From assembly GCA_937888955.1 (NCBI GenBank), contig CALAQW010000141.1, positions 1 to 40,439 on the forward strand: a stretch of 40,439 bases of DNA, written 5' to 3'. The notes under the pieces are model-generated. The model worked only from the letters and a program-made list of their open reading frames with translations, was not told the origin of the DNA and did not search any database. The position numbers were made by a program, and so were the translations under genes. Of the stretch, positions 16,140-25,561 are shown piece by piece (the stretch's first letter is position 1; every line of letters begins with the position of its first letter). Origin of the DNA: an uncultured Alphaproteobacteria bacterium. Its GTDB lineage: Bacteria; Pseudomonadota; Alphaproteobacteria; UBA11222.

Positions 16140-16178
16140 GGGCGGCCGGATATCAGTTGTGAAATGATCCGGCCGCCC
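16140..16178 (-). terminator. Hairpin after the dienelactone hydrolase gene
   Basis: GGGCGGCCGGAT (16140-16151) pairs perfectly with ATCCGGCCGCCC (16167-16178) around a loop of 15 bases. It lies 18 bases beyond the hydrolase stop in the direction of transcription. A T-rich stretch follows on the minus strand but is not a clean U-run, so this is a likely but not ideal terminator. Confidence 0.6.
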
Positions 16179-16195
16179 GGGAATCGGGTTCAATG

Positions 16196-16894
16196 CTATT
16201 TCAGATTCTTCTGGAAGAAATCCAGTGTCCGCTGCATGGCCAGGGCTTCTGCGGCAGCGTCGTAATGTTCGCCGCCTTTTCTGGCAAAGGCATGATCCTG
16301 TTCGGGATAATCATGCAAGGTGCAATGCGGGTTGCCGTCCAGCCCCGCATGCATGGCCTGTTGCATTTCCGGCGGAACGAAGCTGTCTTTTCCCGCGATA
16401 TGCAGCATCAGCGGATTTGAAATATTGCCCGCTTCATCGATGAGGTCGGGAATATTGACCCCGTAATAACCGACGGAGGCATCCGCATCGGTACGCGTGG
16501 CTGCGAGGTAGGCCATCATGCCGCCAAGGCAAAAGCCCACCGTGCCGACCTTGCCGGTGCAACCGGACAGACCGCGCAATGTTGTAATGGTTGCGGCAAC
16601 GTCTTGCGCACCCTTGTCCCGGTCAAACTGACCGAACAGGGAAAATGCCTTGTCCCATTCTGCCTTGCTTTGATCGGTGATGTTGACGCCGGGCTCGATC
16701 CGCCAGAACAGATCCGGACACAGGGCCACAAAACCCTTGGCGGCGAAATCGTCGGTTATGTCGCGCATGACCTGATTGACGCCGAAAATTTCCTGAATAA
16801 CGACGATTCCGGGGCCCGAACCGGAGGCCGGTTTGGATAAATAACCCATGAAATCCCCATCCGGCGTTGAAATTGTGATCTCTTCTCCGCTCAT
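16196..16894 (-). CDS. Dienelactone hydrolase family protein
   Basis: The 232-residue product is an alpha/beta hydrolase of the dienelactone hydrolase type. The cysteine nucleophile is in TVGFCLGGMMAYLAA. Other family marks are VVIQEIFGVNQVMRDI, ARGFVALCPDLFWR-like AAKGFVALCPDLFWR, and the catalytic histidine in DYPEQDHAFARKG. In chlorocatechol pathways such enzymes open dienelactones, but many chromosomal members have other or unknown ester substrates; there are no catabolic neighbours here. The ATG at 16892-16894 follows an excellent GGGAGG site, so the longer in-frame extension upstream is rejected. Cytoplasmic; no signal peptide. Confidence 0.88.
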   Translation of the reverse strand: MSGEEITISTPDGDFMGYLSKPASGSGPGIVVIQEIFGVNQVMRDITDDFAAKGFVALCPDLFWRIEPGVNITDQSKAEWDKAFSLFGQFDRDKGAQDVAATITTLRGLSGCTGKVGTVGFCLGGMMAYLAATRTDADASVGYYGVNIPDLIDEAGNISNPLMLHIAGKDSFVPPEMQQAMHAGLDGNPHCTLHDYPEQDHAFARKGGEHYDAAAEALAMQRTLDFFQKNLK

Positions 16895-17069
16895 ATCTAC
16901 CTCCCTGTTGTGAAATAGCGCCCGGCGCAAAGCCCGGTCCACTAACGCGTCGCGCGTCAAATCCGTATGCCCCGGCCGATCCATATCCGGTCCCGGGTTT
17001 TGTTAGTCTAACGGGTAAAAGCCTCTTGTTTGAACCGGCAATTTGCGGCCGGGGCTTATCGATGCCTGT

Positions 17070-19127
17070 TTAAAAGCGTGCTGTGGTCGCTGGCTGTTCG
17101 CGGCGTTTGATCGGATCGATCGCGTCCGCAAGCATGCCCGGATCGGTCAGCGGTAACGAACAGCTTGTACCGATGCAGACATAGGCGGTGGCCCGATCGT
17201 CACGTTGCGTCTTGCCCCTGACCGGATGATAGCGGGGCAGATCCTGTCCCGGGCTGACGACGGTGACGACCTTGTCGGGCACACATTGGGAATAAACCGC
17301 TTGCAGCAAGGATTGGGTATGTTTGTCACCGCGTTCGCCGATGATGACGATTTGCACGCCCATTTCGGTGAATTCGAAGGCGTTGAGCAGGCTGGCAAGG
17401 GGCAGGAAGTTCTTGCGAAACTCGCCGCCGAACGCTTCCACCGTGGTCAGGGCGCGTTCGCGGTAATTGGCATCGCCCGTAAGATAGTAAAGCCGTGCCA
17501 GCACTTCGGTCATGACGCTGTTGCCGCTCGGGGTTGCCTGATCGGTCGCCTGACGGGTACGCGCAACCAGGTCGTCCGCATCCTCGGGGGTATAGAAATA
17601 GCCGCCATTGCGCGCGTCCCAGAACAGGCGGTTCGCGGTATCCACCCAGGCCAGCGCATCGTCGCGGTACGCATCGATCCCCGTCAGCTCGTGAAGCGCC
17701 AGCGCCGCGCGGCTCATCTGCGCGTAATCGTCAATAATATCGGCGTCTTTTGCCTTGCCGTCGCACCAGGAATGGCAGAGCCGGTTATCCGGTCTGCTCA
17801 TCTTGCTGTGGATGAAGTGATAGGCATTGGCGGCCATTTCGAACCAGTCCGAACGATTGAATATCGCCGCCGCATTGACAAGTGCGGTGATCATCATGCC
17901 GTTCCAGTCCGCAAGAACCTTGTCATCACGGCCGGGACGAACCCGTTTGTCCCGCGCGGCGCGCAGTTTGTCGCGCAGCAGTGCAAGCCGCCGTTCATCC
18001 GCATCCGATGCCAGTTCAAGATTGGCCGAGCGGTTGAGAATGTTATTGCCTTCCCAATTGCCGGCCGGCGTTACGTCATAGTGCTTTTTGAAGAATTTGG
18101 CGTCGATGCCGAGGACATCGTCGATTTCGGCCTCGGTCCAGACATAATATTTGCCTTCCTCGCCCTCGCTGTCGGCATCGAGTGTTGCGGCAAATCCGCC
18201 ATCGGGCAATACCATCTCATTTCGCAGCCAGGCGACGGTTTCGAAAATACGCCAGGCATAAAGCGATGAGTGGGTATTCTGCCAGACATAGGATAGCAAC
18301 TCGATGAGCTGCGCGTTGTCGTAGAGCATTTTTTCGAAATGCGGGACCAGCCATTGCTCGTCTGTCGAATAGCGTGCAAAACCCCCGCCAATATGATCGT
18401 AAATGCCGCCCTGGCAGATATTATCCAGTGTTGTCAGGGTGGTTTTCTTCATTGCCTCGTCGCCGAGCCGAAGATAGCCGCGCCAGAGCGTTGCGAAAAT
18501 CGATGTTTGCGGGAATTTCGGTGCGCCGCGCAGGCCGCCGCGGACGGGATCGATTTGCCGGACGAGGCCGCGCGCCGCGAAATCCAGAACTTCAGGATTG
18601 ATCGCCGCTGAATTTGCCGTTTCTGCCATGTTGCGTAACGCTTCCTTTAATGCTTCTTGATTGTTTTTAACTTTGCCCGGTTCCGATTGGAAGACGTTGT
18701 GCACTTCCTGCAGCACCGCTTTGAAGGATGGCCGGCCGAAACCGGCTTGTTTGGGAAAATATGTCCCGCCCCAGAACGGATCGCCTTCGGGTGTAAGGAA
18801 CATGGTCAGCGGCCAGCCACCGGGTTGGCCAAGCAGAATGAGCGCGTTCATATAGATCGCGTCGACATCGGGACGTTCTTCGCGATCGACCTTGATATTG
18901 ATGAAAAGCGCATTCATCAGGTCAGCGGTTTCGGGATCTTCGAAACTTTCATGCGCCATGACATGACACCAGTGGCAGGCGGCATAACCAATTGACAGAA
19001 GGACAGGCTTGTTCTGCGCCCGCGCCGCCGCAAATGCGTCGGCGCCCCAGGCATACCAGTGGACCGGATTATCTTCATGCTGGCGAAGATAGGGGCTTGT
19101 TTCCTCTGCAAGCCGGTTATGTGTCAT
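17070..19127 (-). CDS. Thioredoxin-domain protein, YyaL/SSP411 (DUF255) family
   Basis: The 685-residue protein begins with the thioredoxin-like DUF255 domain: [21 protein letters not shown], then [20 protein letters not shown] with the conserved CHWC, and [13 protein letters not shown]. Next comes a long alpha-barrel region resembling N-acylglucosamine 2-epimerases and glycoside-processing enzymes ([35 protein letters not shown]). The family is widespread and highly conserved, from bacteria to human SPATA20, but its biochemical role is unsettled. The length is typical. It stands alone, 175 bases upstream of the dienelactone hydrolase gene and divergent from the DUF6489 gene. The ATG at 19125-19127 fits the family start. 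Confidence 0.92.
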   Translation of the reverse strand: MTHNRLAEETSPYLRQHEDNPVHWYAWGADAFAAARAQNKPVLLSIGYAACHWCHVMAHESFEDPETADLMNALFINIKVDREERPDVDAIYMNALILLGQPGGWPLTMFLTPEGDPFWGGTYFPKQAGFGRPSFKAVLQEVHNVFQSEPGKVKNNQEALKEALRNMAETANSAAINPEVLDFAARGLVRQIDPVRGGLRGAPKFPQTSIFATLWRGYLRLGDEAMKKTTLTTLDNICQGGIYDHIGGGFARYSTDEQWLVPHFEKMLYDNAQLIELLSYVWQNTHSSLYAWRIFETVAWLRNEMVLPDGGFAATLDADSEGEEGKYYVWTEAEIDDVLGIDAKFFKKHYDVTPAGNWEGNNILNRSANLELASDADERRLALLRDKLRAARDKRVRPGRDDKVLADWNGMMITALVNAAAIFNRSDWFEMAANAYHFIHSKMSRPDNRLCHSWCDGKAKDADIIDDYAQMSRAALALHELTGIDAYRDDALAWVDTANRLFWDARNGGYFYTPEDADDLVARTRQATDQATPSGNSVMTEVLARLYYLTGDANYRERALTTVEAFGGEFRKNFLPLASLLNAFEFTEMGVQIVIIGERGDKHTQSLLQAVYSQCVPDKVVTVVSPGQDLPRYHPVRGKTQRDDRATAYVCIGTSCSLPLTDPGMLADAIDPIKRREQPATTARF

Positions 19128-19285
19128 GACTTGTCCTTTATGTCTGCATGGGTTGCAAATGCATTGCAGCCGGACGAGGTGCTACGCATATTCTGTGCTG
19201 CGACATTAATGCGCGGGCCGCGGGACGCCAATAGAATAGACGCTTGTTGTGGATATGGATCTGTTATCCGAAAGGAAAAGAGCCG

Positions 19286-19540
19286 ATGAAAATCAATGTG
19301 ACAGTGGATTGTACGCCCAAAGAGGCGCGGGAATTTTTTGGCTTGCCGGATATCGAGCCGATGCAGCAAAGGCTGTTGAGTGAGGCGGAGGAACGATTCA
19401 AAAAGAATCTGGCGGCAATGGATGTCGAAACCCTGATGAAAACAATGACGGGCACGGCTTTTGGCAATATGGAGCGGTGGCAGGACTTCATGTCGAGCAT
19501 GCTGCAGGGGGGCGTGGGCGGCAAGAGAGGCGATGATTGA
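19286..19540 (+). CDS. DUF6489 family small protein
   Basis: The 84-residue protein starts MKINVTVDCTPKEAREFFGL and continues with DIEPMQQRLLSEAEERFKKN, ending in a glycine- and lysine-rich tail. This matches DUF6489, a small family of alphaproteobacteria often found before mnmE. Its function is unknown. It is acidic overall in the middle and has no signal peptide or membrane segment. The ATG at 19286-19288 follows AAAGGAAAAG, a good ribosome-binding site; an extended start upstream is rejected. mnmE starts about 48 bases after its stop, so the two are probably in one transcript. Confidence 0.78.
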   Translation: MKINVTVDCTPKEAREFFGLPDIEPMQQRLLSEAEERFKKNLAAMDVETLMKTMTGTAFGNMERWQDFMSSMLQGGVGGKRGDD

Positions 19541-19588
19541 TGCAAGCAAGTCTGGCGCCGTGATGAAAACCGGGTTTTGAAGGTGGCC

Positions 19589-20953
19589 GTGTCGGAAGGG
19601 TTTGACGAGACGATTTTTGCGCTTGCCAGCGGGTCGGGGCGGGCGGGGGTTGCCGTATTTCGGTTATCCGGTCCGCGCGCGGGTGCCGTGCTGCGTCTTG
19701 TCACCGGCGGGGAGCTGCCTGTGCCGCGTCAGGCTGTGTTGCGCTGGCTGTGTGATCCGGCAATGGCGGTGGAGGCAGGGCGGATCGATCAGGCGCTTGT
19801 CATCTGGTTTCCCGGACCTGCGAGTTTCACCGGGGAAGATGTCGTGGAATTCCATCTGCATGGGGGGCTTGCGGTGATGACGGCGTTTGCGACCGCGCTC
19901 GGGCGGATCGAGGGGGTGCGGACGGCGGAGGCGGGGGAGTTTACGCGCCGGGCATTCGAGAATGGCAAGCTGGATCTGACCGAGGTGGAGGGGCTTGCCG
20001 ATTTGATCGGCGCGGAGACGGAGATGCAGCGCCGCCAGGCCTTGCGGCAACTTGGCGGCGGACTGGCGGAGTTGTGCGCGCAATGGCGCGAAGCGCTGGT
20101 TGCCGCTGCCGCCTTTCTGACGGCGGAGATTGATTTCGCGGATGAGGAATTGCCGGACGGGGTGGGCGATGAAGGAATAAGGCGGCTTTCCGCGCTGCGC
20201 GCGGAAATTGGCCGGCATCTGGCCGATGATATGCGGGGGGAGGTTTTGCGCCGCGGTGTCCGGGTGGCGATTCTGGGTGCGCCGAATGCCGGGAAATCGA
20301 GCTTGCTCAACAAATTGGCGCGGCGTGAGGTGGCGATTGTGTCAAACGAGGCCGGCACGACCCGTGATATTATCGAAGTGCATCTTGATCTTGGTGGCAT
20401 GCCGGTGATCGCGCTCGATACGGCCGGATTGCGGGAGACGGAAAATGCGATCGAACAGGAAGGCGTGCGGCGGGCGCGGCAAGCCGCTGAACAGGCCGAT
20501 ATGCAGTTGATCCTGCTCGATGGTGAAAACTGGCCCCATATGGGCACCGAATTTGAAAGCCTGTGGTCCGACGCGGCGCTGATATGCGTCAACAAGGCGG
20601 ATATGCTGACAGCGGCGGACAGGAAGGCGATCGGCGCGAAAGGCTGGTTGCCGGTGTCGGCCAGAACCGGGGAGGGTGTTGATGCGTTGCTCGATACCCT
20701 GTCGGGGCGGATCAGGGCTGAATTTGCGGTTGGTGACGGCGGGGTGTTGACCCGTGCGCGGCACCGGCGGCATTTGCAGGATTGTCTGAATTTTCTCGAT
20801 CAGGCGGCTTTAGCAGCGGTTGACGGCGGGGAAGTGGAGCTGATCGCCGAGGATGTGCGTCTGGCAGGTCAGGCATTGGGGCGCATCACCGGGCGGGTGG
20901 ATGTCGAGGATATACTAGATGTTGTGTTTGGCGAATTTTGTATCGGTAAATAA
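19589..20953 (+). CDS. mnmE: tRNA uridine-5-carboxymethylaminomethyl(34) synthesis GTPase MnmE
   Basis: MnmE, with MnmG, installs cmnm5 or nm5 groups at U34 of tRNAs reading split codon boxes. The N-terminal tetrahydrofolate-binding domain has DETIFALASGSGRAGVAVFRLSG. The G domain inserted in the helical domain has GAPNAGKSS, GTTRDIIE, DTAGLRE and NKAD. The C-terminus ends in FGEFCIGK, with the catalytic CxGK motif intact. I chose GTG at 19589 because AAGG lies 5 bases before it. A GTG at 19583 and a TTG at 19577 are in frame and also possible. Length is 454 residues, typical. It is followed by mnmG after a gap holding a parS site. Confidence 0.95.
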   Translation: MSEGFDETIFALASGSGRAGVAVFRLSGPRAGAVLRLVTGGELPVPRQAVLRWLCDPAMAVEAGRIDQALVIWFPGPASFTGEDVVEFHLHGGLAVMTAFATALGRIEGVRTAEAGEFTRRAFENGKLDLTEVEGLADLIGAETEMQRRQALRQLGGGLAELCAQWREALVAAAAFLTAEIDFADEELPDGVGDEGIRRLSALRAEIGRHLADDMRGEVLRRGVRVAILGAPNAGKSSLLNKLARREVAIVSNEAGTTRDIIEVHLDLGGMPVIALDTAGLRETENAIEQEGVRRARQAAEQADMQLILLDGENWPHMGTEFESLWSDAALICVNKADMLTAADRKAIGAKGWLPVSARTGEGVDALLDTLSGRIRAEFAVGDGGVLTRARHRRHLQDCLNFLDQAALAAVDGGEVELIAEDVRLAGQALGRITGRVDVEDILDVVFGEFCIGK

Positions 20954-21011
20954 TGGATGACCGGCAATAGCCCGCCGCGAGAGGCGGATCGCGGGGCATA
21001 AGTCGGGTTGA

Positions 21012-21027
21012 TGTTTCACGTGAAACA
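21012..21027. promoter_or_regulatory. parS centromere site (perfect)
   Basis: TGTTTCACGTGAAACA is the exact 16-base parS consensus bound by ParB. It lies in the mnmE-mnmG gap, 50 bases before the mnmG start and about 10.4 kb from the candidate origin, the distance expected for alphaproteobacterial parS. ParB binding or spreading could affect mnmG transcription. Confidence 0.95.
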
Positions 21028-21076
21028 ACCGTTTGGCTTTTGACAGAAGTTGGCGGTCAGGCATATGGTGCGCGGC

Positions 21077-23017
21077 ATGAGCGAGATTTCGACAATTGGC
21101 GGCAAGCGCTACGATATTGTGGTGATTGGCGGCGGACATGCGGGTTGCGAGGCGGCCGCTGCTGCGGCCCGCATGGGCGCGGCCACATTGTTATTGACCC
21201 ATAAATTTGAAACCATTGGCGAAATGTCTTGCAACCCGGCAATTGGCGGGCTTGGCAAGGGACATCTGGTGCGTGAAATCGACGCGCTTGATGGGCTGAT
21301 GGGGCAGGTGGCGGATGCGGCGGGGATTCAGTTCCGCGTGCTCAATCGCCGAAAAGGCCCCGCCGTTCGGGGGCCGCGTGCGCAGGCGGATCGGCGGCTG
21401 TATCGCAATGCGATGCGCGCGCGTCTGGCCGAGGTCCCGCAGCTTGATATTTATGCCGCGCCGGCGGGTGATATTGTGATCGATGGCGGGCAGGTTCGTG
21501 CCGTTATCACCGAGGCGGGCGAACATATTCCGTGCGGGCGGGTTGTCTTGACGACCGGGACGTTTCTGAACGGCCTGATCCATATGGGGGAAAAACGGGT
21601 GCCGGCCGGCCGGTTCGGGGAAAATCCGACAGTCCCGTTGGCCGCGCGGCTGTATCAGACCGGTTTGACCATGGGGCGCCTGAAAACCGGAACGCCGCCG
21701 CGTCTGAAAGGGGAAACGATTGACTGGGCAGGGCTCGTCGCGCAGCCAGGCGATGTGCCGCCCGAGCCTTTTTCGTTCCTGACAACCGAGATCGCGCAAC
21801 CGCAAATCGCATGTCATATTACGACCACGACGGTTGAGACCCACCGCATCATTCGCGAAAACATTGATCGCGCGCCGATGTTTTCCGGGCAGATCGAAGG
21901 TGTGGGGCCGCGCTATTGCCCCTCTATTGAAGATAAGGTTGTGCGGTTCGCCGAGAAGACCGGCCATCAGATTTTTCTTGAACCCGAAGGACTTGATACG
22001 GACTGGATTTATCCCAATGGCATTTCGACCTCGATGCCTGAGGCGGTGCAGCATGCTTTTGTGCGCACGATTCCGGGGTTGGAGAAGGTTGAATTCTATC
22101 GCCCTGGCTACGCCATCGAATATGATTATGTCGATCCGCGGGAATTGCGGCCCAGTCTGGAGACCAAGAAGATTGCCGGCCTGTTTCTGGCGGGCCAGAT
22201 AAACGGCACGACAGGATATGAGGAGGCGGCGGCACAAGGCTTGCTGGCGGGATTGAACGCGGCACTGTCCGCCGGGGGCGGGGAAGCGTTCGTGCCGGAT
22301 CGCGCAAGTGCCTATCTCGGCGTGATGGTGGATGATCTGACTACCCGGGGGGTGAGCGAGCCTTACCGGATGTTTACATCAAGGGCGGAATACCGGTTGT
22401 CCCTGCGGGCTGACAATGCCGATCAGCGGCTGACGGATCTGGGGATTGCGCTTGGTTGCGTCGGTAGGGAACGCGCGGCACGGCATCAGGAAAAGATGGC
22501 GGAGCTGACAAGAGCGCGGGCCTGCGTTCGTGATCTTACGATGACGCCGAATGAAGCCGCGGCCAAGGGTCTGACGATCAATCAGGACGGGGTGCGGCGC
22601 AGTGCCCATGATTTGCTGCGCTATCCGGGGATCGATCTGGCGCGGCTTGCTGAAATCTGGCCGGCGCTTGGCGGTTTCTCCCCCAAGATTGCCGAGCAGA
22701 TCGAAATCGATGCGGCTTATGCGGCATATATTGAGCGGCAAGACGGGGATATTGCGGCGTTCCGGCGCGATGAGGCATTGCGTCTGCCCGAAAATCTGGA
22801 TTACGGCACGGTCGCAGGCCTGTCGACGGAAGTGCGGCAGAAACTGACGCGCATCGCGCCTGTGACGCTTGGTCAGGCTGCGCGGATCGAAGGGATAACG
22901 CCTGCGGCAATGACGGCGCTGCTGGCGCATGTCAAACGGGCCGATGCGGGGCGCGGTCGGCGTGGGCGGCGCAAAGCGGCAGCTGCCGGTGCATCGACCG
23001 CACAGTCTGCTGTTTGA
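21077..23017 (+). CDS. mnmG: tRNA uridine-5-carboxymethylaminomethyl(34) synthesis enzyme MnmG
   Basis: MnmG is the FAD-binding partner of MnmE in U34 modification. The 646-residue protein shows the FAD motif [60 protein letters not shown], and the C-terminal [12 protein letters not shown] region and [17 protein letters not shown]. The C-terminus carries an extra basic and alanine-rich tail (about 20 residues, [14 protein letters not shown]), longer than usual. I chose ATG 21077 (MSEISTIGG); an ATG at 21065 is in frame but poorly spaced from its upstream AGG. A parS site lies just before. rsmG follows after 19 bases. Confidence 0.95.
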   Translation: MSEISTIGGKRYDIVVIGGGHAGCEAAAAAARMGAATLLLTHKFETIGEMSCNPAIGGLGKGHLVREIDALDGLMGQVADAAGIQFRVLNRRKGPAVRGPRAQADRRLYRNAMRARLAEVPQLDIYAAPAGDIVIDGGQVRAVITEAGEHIPCGRVVLTTGTFLNGLIHMGEKRVPAGRFGENPTVPLAARLYQTGLTMGRLKTGTPPRLKGETIDWAGLVAQPGDVPPEPFSFLTTEIAQPQIACHITTTTVETHRIIRENIDRAPMFSGQIEGVGPRYCPSIEDKVVRFAEKTGHQIFLEPEGLDTDWIYPNGISTSMPEAVQHAFVRTIPGLEKVEFYRPGYAIEYDYVDPRELRPSLETKKIAGLFLAGQINGTTGYEEAAAQGLLAGLNAALSAGGGEAFVPDRASAYLGVMVDDLTTRGVSEPYRMFTSRAEYRLSLRADNADQRLTDLGIALGCVGRERAARHQEKMAELTRARACVRDLTMTPNEAAAKGLTINQDGVRRSAHDLLRYPGIDLARLAEIWPALGGFSPKIAEQIEIDAAYAAYIERQDGDIAAFRRDEALRLPENLDYGTVAGLSTEVRQKLTRIAPVTLGQAARIEGITPAAMTALLAHVKRADAGRGRRGRRKAAAAGASTAQSAV

Positions 23018-23036
23018 ATAGGCTGCCGCGCAGTCT

Positions 23037-23696
23037 ATGGCCGACGAGGTTGAAAATTCGCTTGAATGGCTGGCGGCGCGGTTTCCGTTATCCACGGTAC
23101 AGGCGGAAAAGCTAGAGCAGTTCGTCGATGCGCTGTTGCGCTGGCAGTCGCGGATCAATCTGATCAGCCCGGATTCCGTGCGATCGCTGTGGCACCGGCA
23201 TATCTATGATTCCCTGCAGCTTGCGCAATTTATCGAAAAGGCACCGGGTATTTGCGTCGATTTGGGCAGCGGTGGCGGGTTTCCCGCCATCCCGCTCGCA
23301 ATCCTGGGGGCGGAATGGCCGGGCTTTGCCATGCATATGGTTGAGTCAAACCGCAAGAAGGCCGTGTTTCTGGCCGAAATGCTGCGCCTTTCGGGGGCGG
23401 CAGGCAAGGTGCATAACCGTCGGCTGGAAGAGTTTGGGGCAGATGAAATAAGCTCCGCCGGGCGTGAGGGGGTGGCCTATATCACGGCGCGCGGCTTTGC
23501 GGCTTTGCCGAAATTGCTCGATTTTTCTGCTGGTTTGATCGGAAAGCAGACACAATATCTATTGTTAAAAGGTCAAGATGTAGAAGAAGAATTGACGGCT
23601 GCTACTAAATATTGGAGAATGAAGATCGTCAAGCATCCCAGCATTTCGGATCCGACAGGATGCGTTCTGCAGCTCACGGAGATAAGCCGTGCCTGA
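23037..23696 (+). CDS. rsmG: 16S rRNA (guanine(527)-N7)-methyltransferase RsmG
   Basis: RsmG (GidB) methylates N7 of G527 of 16S rRNA using S-adenosylmethionine; its loss gives low-level streptomycin resistance. The 219-residue protein has LLRWQSRINLISPDSVRSLWHRHIYDSLQL, the SAM-binding VDLGSGGGFPAIPLAI and the later VESNRKKAVFLAEMLR. The ITARGFAALPKLLDF region is also in place. It ends with GTGCCTGA, in which the parA GTG start overlaps its stop by 8 bases, indicating coupled translation of rsmG and parA. Confidence 0.95.
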   Translation: MADEVENSLEWLAARFPLSTVQAEKLEQFVDALLRWQSRINLISPDSVRSLWHRHIYDSLQLAQFIEKAPGICVDLGSGGGFPAIPLAILGAEWPGFAMHMVESNRKKAVFLAEMLRLSGAAGKVHNRRLEEFGADEISSAGREGVAYITARGFAALPKLLDFSAGLIGKQTQYLLLKGQDVEEELTAATKYWRMKIVKHPSISDPTGCVLQLTEISRA

Positions 23697-24570
23697 TTTT
23701 CCCGATAGCAAGTCACCCGAACCCGTTGAATTTCCGGCCGGTGTTTCACGTGAAACAAACACCGGACTCGCGCCCAGGATTGTTGCGATTGCCAATCAGA
23801 AGGGTGGGGTCGGGAAGACCACTACCGCGATCAATCTCGCAACCGCATTAGCTGCGGTGGGCGAAAGGGTGCTGCTGATCGATCTCGATCCCCAGGGGAA
23901 TGCGAGTACGGGGCTCGGCATCGGCCATGAACTGCGCGACAGGTCGAGCTATGATGTGCTGATCGGCGCCTGCAGCATCCATGCTGCTATTCACGCCACG
24001 GCGGTGCCAGGATTATGGTTACTGCCATCGACGGTCGATCTGTCGGGCGCGGAACTTGAACTTGTGACCGATTCGCGCCGGATGCACCGGCTGCGCGATG
24101 CGCTTCAGGATGGTCTGCAGGAGCAAGCCGTCGAAACACCGCATTTCAGCCATATCATCATCGATTGCCCGCCTGCCCTGTCTCTGCTGACGGTCAATGC
24201 ATTGACGGCCGCCGATTCCGTTATCGTTCCGCTGCAATGTGAGTTTTTTGCCCTTGAGGGCCTCAGCCAGTTGTTGCGGACCGTGGAACTTGTGCAATCG
24301 ACCCTCAACCCGGCGCTTGAAATTCAGGGTGTGGTGCTGACCATGTTCGATAGTCGCAATAATCTGTCGCAACAAGTCGCCGCCGACGTCCGCTCGCATC
24401 TGGGCTCGAAAGTCTATCAGACGATCATTCCCCGCAATGTCCGCATCTCGGAAGCCCCTTCCTATGGCAAGCCTGCCCTGATATATGATCATCACTGTGC
24501 GGGCAGCCGCGCATATATGCAGTTGGCGGGCGAAATATTGCGTCAGGAAAAGCAGCCGGAAGCTGCTTAG
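23689..24570 (+). CDS. parA: Chromosome partitioning ATPase ParA
   Basis: ParA is the deviant Walker ATPase that moves ParB-parS complexes over the nucleoid. The 293-residue protein has a non-conserved N-terminus of about 28 residues and then IVAIANQKGGVGKTTTAINL (Walker A K38-T45). DLDPQGNASTGLG follows, then DCPPALSLLTVNAL. The start GTG at 23689 overlaps the rsmG stop. Notably, residues 18-24 (GVSRETN) are encoded by a perfect parS site at 23742-23757, so the N-terminal extension doubles as a centromere element. parB follows after 61 bases. Confidence 0.95.
   Translation: MPDFPDSKSPEPVEFPAGVSRETNTGLAPRIVAIANQKGGVGKTTTAINLATALAAVGERVLLIDLDPQGNASTGLGIGHELRDRSSYDVLIGACSIHAAIHATAVPGLWLLPSTVDLSGAELELVTDSRRMHRLRDALQDGLQEQAVETPHFSHIIIDCPPALSLLTVNALTAADSVIVPLQCEFFALEGLSQLLRTVELVQSTLNPALEIQGVVLTMFDSRNNLSQQVAADVRSHLGSKVYQTIIPRNVRISEAPSYGKPALIYDHHCAGSRAYMQLAGEILRQEKQPEAA
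23742..23757. promoter_or_regulatory. parS centromere site (perfect, inside parA)
   Basis: The second exact copy of TGTTTCACGTGAAACA lies in the parA coding region and specifies part of its N-terminal extension. It is about 2.7 kb from the first parS and 13 kb from the candidate origin. Confidence 0.95.
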
Positions 24571-24631
24571 GGAGCGACATTTCATCTCCGCCATTTTTGG
24601 AATATCTTCCTCTATCCGGATGAGCTGAACC

Positions 24632-25528
24632 ATGTCCGACAGCGGCAAAAAACAAAAATTGGGGCGGGGCTTGTCGGCTCTGCTGGGTGAGGACCGCACG
24701 GGCGTAGCGGGCAGCAGCAGCCGAAACCCGACCCAGCAAAGCCTGTCCATCACCCAGCTGCGCCCCGGCAAATTTCAGCCCCGTCAACAATTTGACGATA
24801 CCCGCTTGCAGGAACTCGCTGATTCCATCCGGGAAAAAGGCATCCTGCAACCGGTTCTGGTGCGCCCGCTAGCCGGTGAGGAAGGGCAGTTCGAAATCAT
24901 CGCCGGTGAGCGACGCTGGCGCGCGGCGCAACTGGCGCGGTTGCATGAAATCCCGGTTCTGATCCGTGACCTGACAGATACCGAAAGCCTTGAACTGGCC
25001 CTGATCGAAAATGTTCAACGCGCCGATCTCAACCCGTTGGAAGAATCACGCGGTTATGCGCGGTTGATCGATCAATTCGGCCATTCACAGGAAGCAATCG
25101 GCCGGATTGTCGGCAAAAGCCGAAGCCATGTCGCCAATATGCTGCGTCTGCTTGCCTTGCCCGCCGCGGTCCATAAAATGCTGGAGCAGAATCTGCTCAC
25201 TGCCGGACATGCCCGCGCGCTGATCACGGCCGCCAATCCGGAGGCGCTGGCACGTAAAATTATCGATCAGAACTTGTCCGTCCGTGATGCGGAAGCACTT
25301 GCGCGACAGCAAAAGCCGCAGGCAAACAAGATTGATGGGTCGGCCAAGTCGCCAAAACCGCAAAAAGATGCGGATACAGTCGCACTCGAAGAGCGGTTAT
25401 CGGGCAATCTGGGGCTTAAAATTCAGATTGACCATCGCGGCCAGAAAGGCGGCGTGGTGACAATTTCGTACCGCACCCTCGAACAGCTCGACGATCTTTG
25501 TCACCGTCTGGGCAGCCGCAACCTCTGA
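24632..25528 (+). CDS. parB: Chromosome partitioning protein ParB
   Basis: ParB binds parS, spreads as a CTP-dependent clamp and stimulates ParA. The 298-residue protein begins with KQKLGRGLSALLGE, the ParA-stimulating N-terminal motif. The CTP-binding region has RPGKFQPRQQFDD, GERRWRA (92-98) and ENVQR (126-130). The parS-reading helix-turn-helix is HSQEAIGRIVGKSRSHVANMLRLL (about 151-174; shown as two halves HSQEAIGRIVG and KSRSHVANMLRLL). A linker of about 50 residues rich in lysine and proline precedes the C-terminal dimerisation domain ending in CHRLGSRNL. Its coding strand is C-rich, unlike the G-rich coding strand of mnmG and rsmG just upstream. The gene converges on holA with 33 bases between. 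Confidence 0.95.
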   Translation: MSDSGKKQKLGRGLSALLGEDRTGVAGSSSRNPTQQSLSITQLRPGKFQPRQQFDDTRLQELADSIREKGILQPVLVRPLAGEEGQFEIIAGERRWRAAQLARLHEIPVLIRDLTDTESLELALIENVQRADLNPLEESRGYARLIDQFGHSQEAIGRIVGKSRSHVANMLRLLALPAAVHKMLEQNLLTAGHARALITAANPEALARKIIDQNLSVRDAEALARQQKPQANKIDGSAKSPKPQKDADTVALEERLSGNLGLKIQIDHRGQKGGVVTISYRTLEQLDDLCHRLGSRNL

Positions 25529-25561
25529 TCCGGTGATTTGACTGTCTGATTGTTTGCGTCA

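Noticed and set aside
19247-19255. DnaA box-like TGTGGATAT before the DUF6489 gene
   Set aside because: Single one-mismatch site with no companions; expected by chance in 40 kb.
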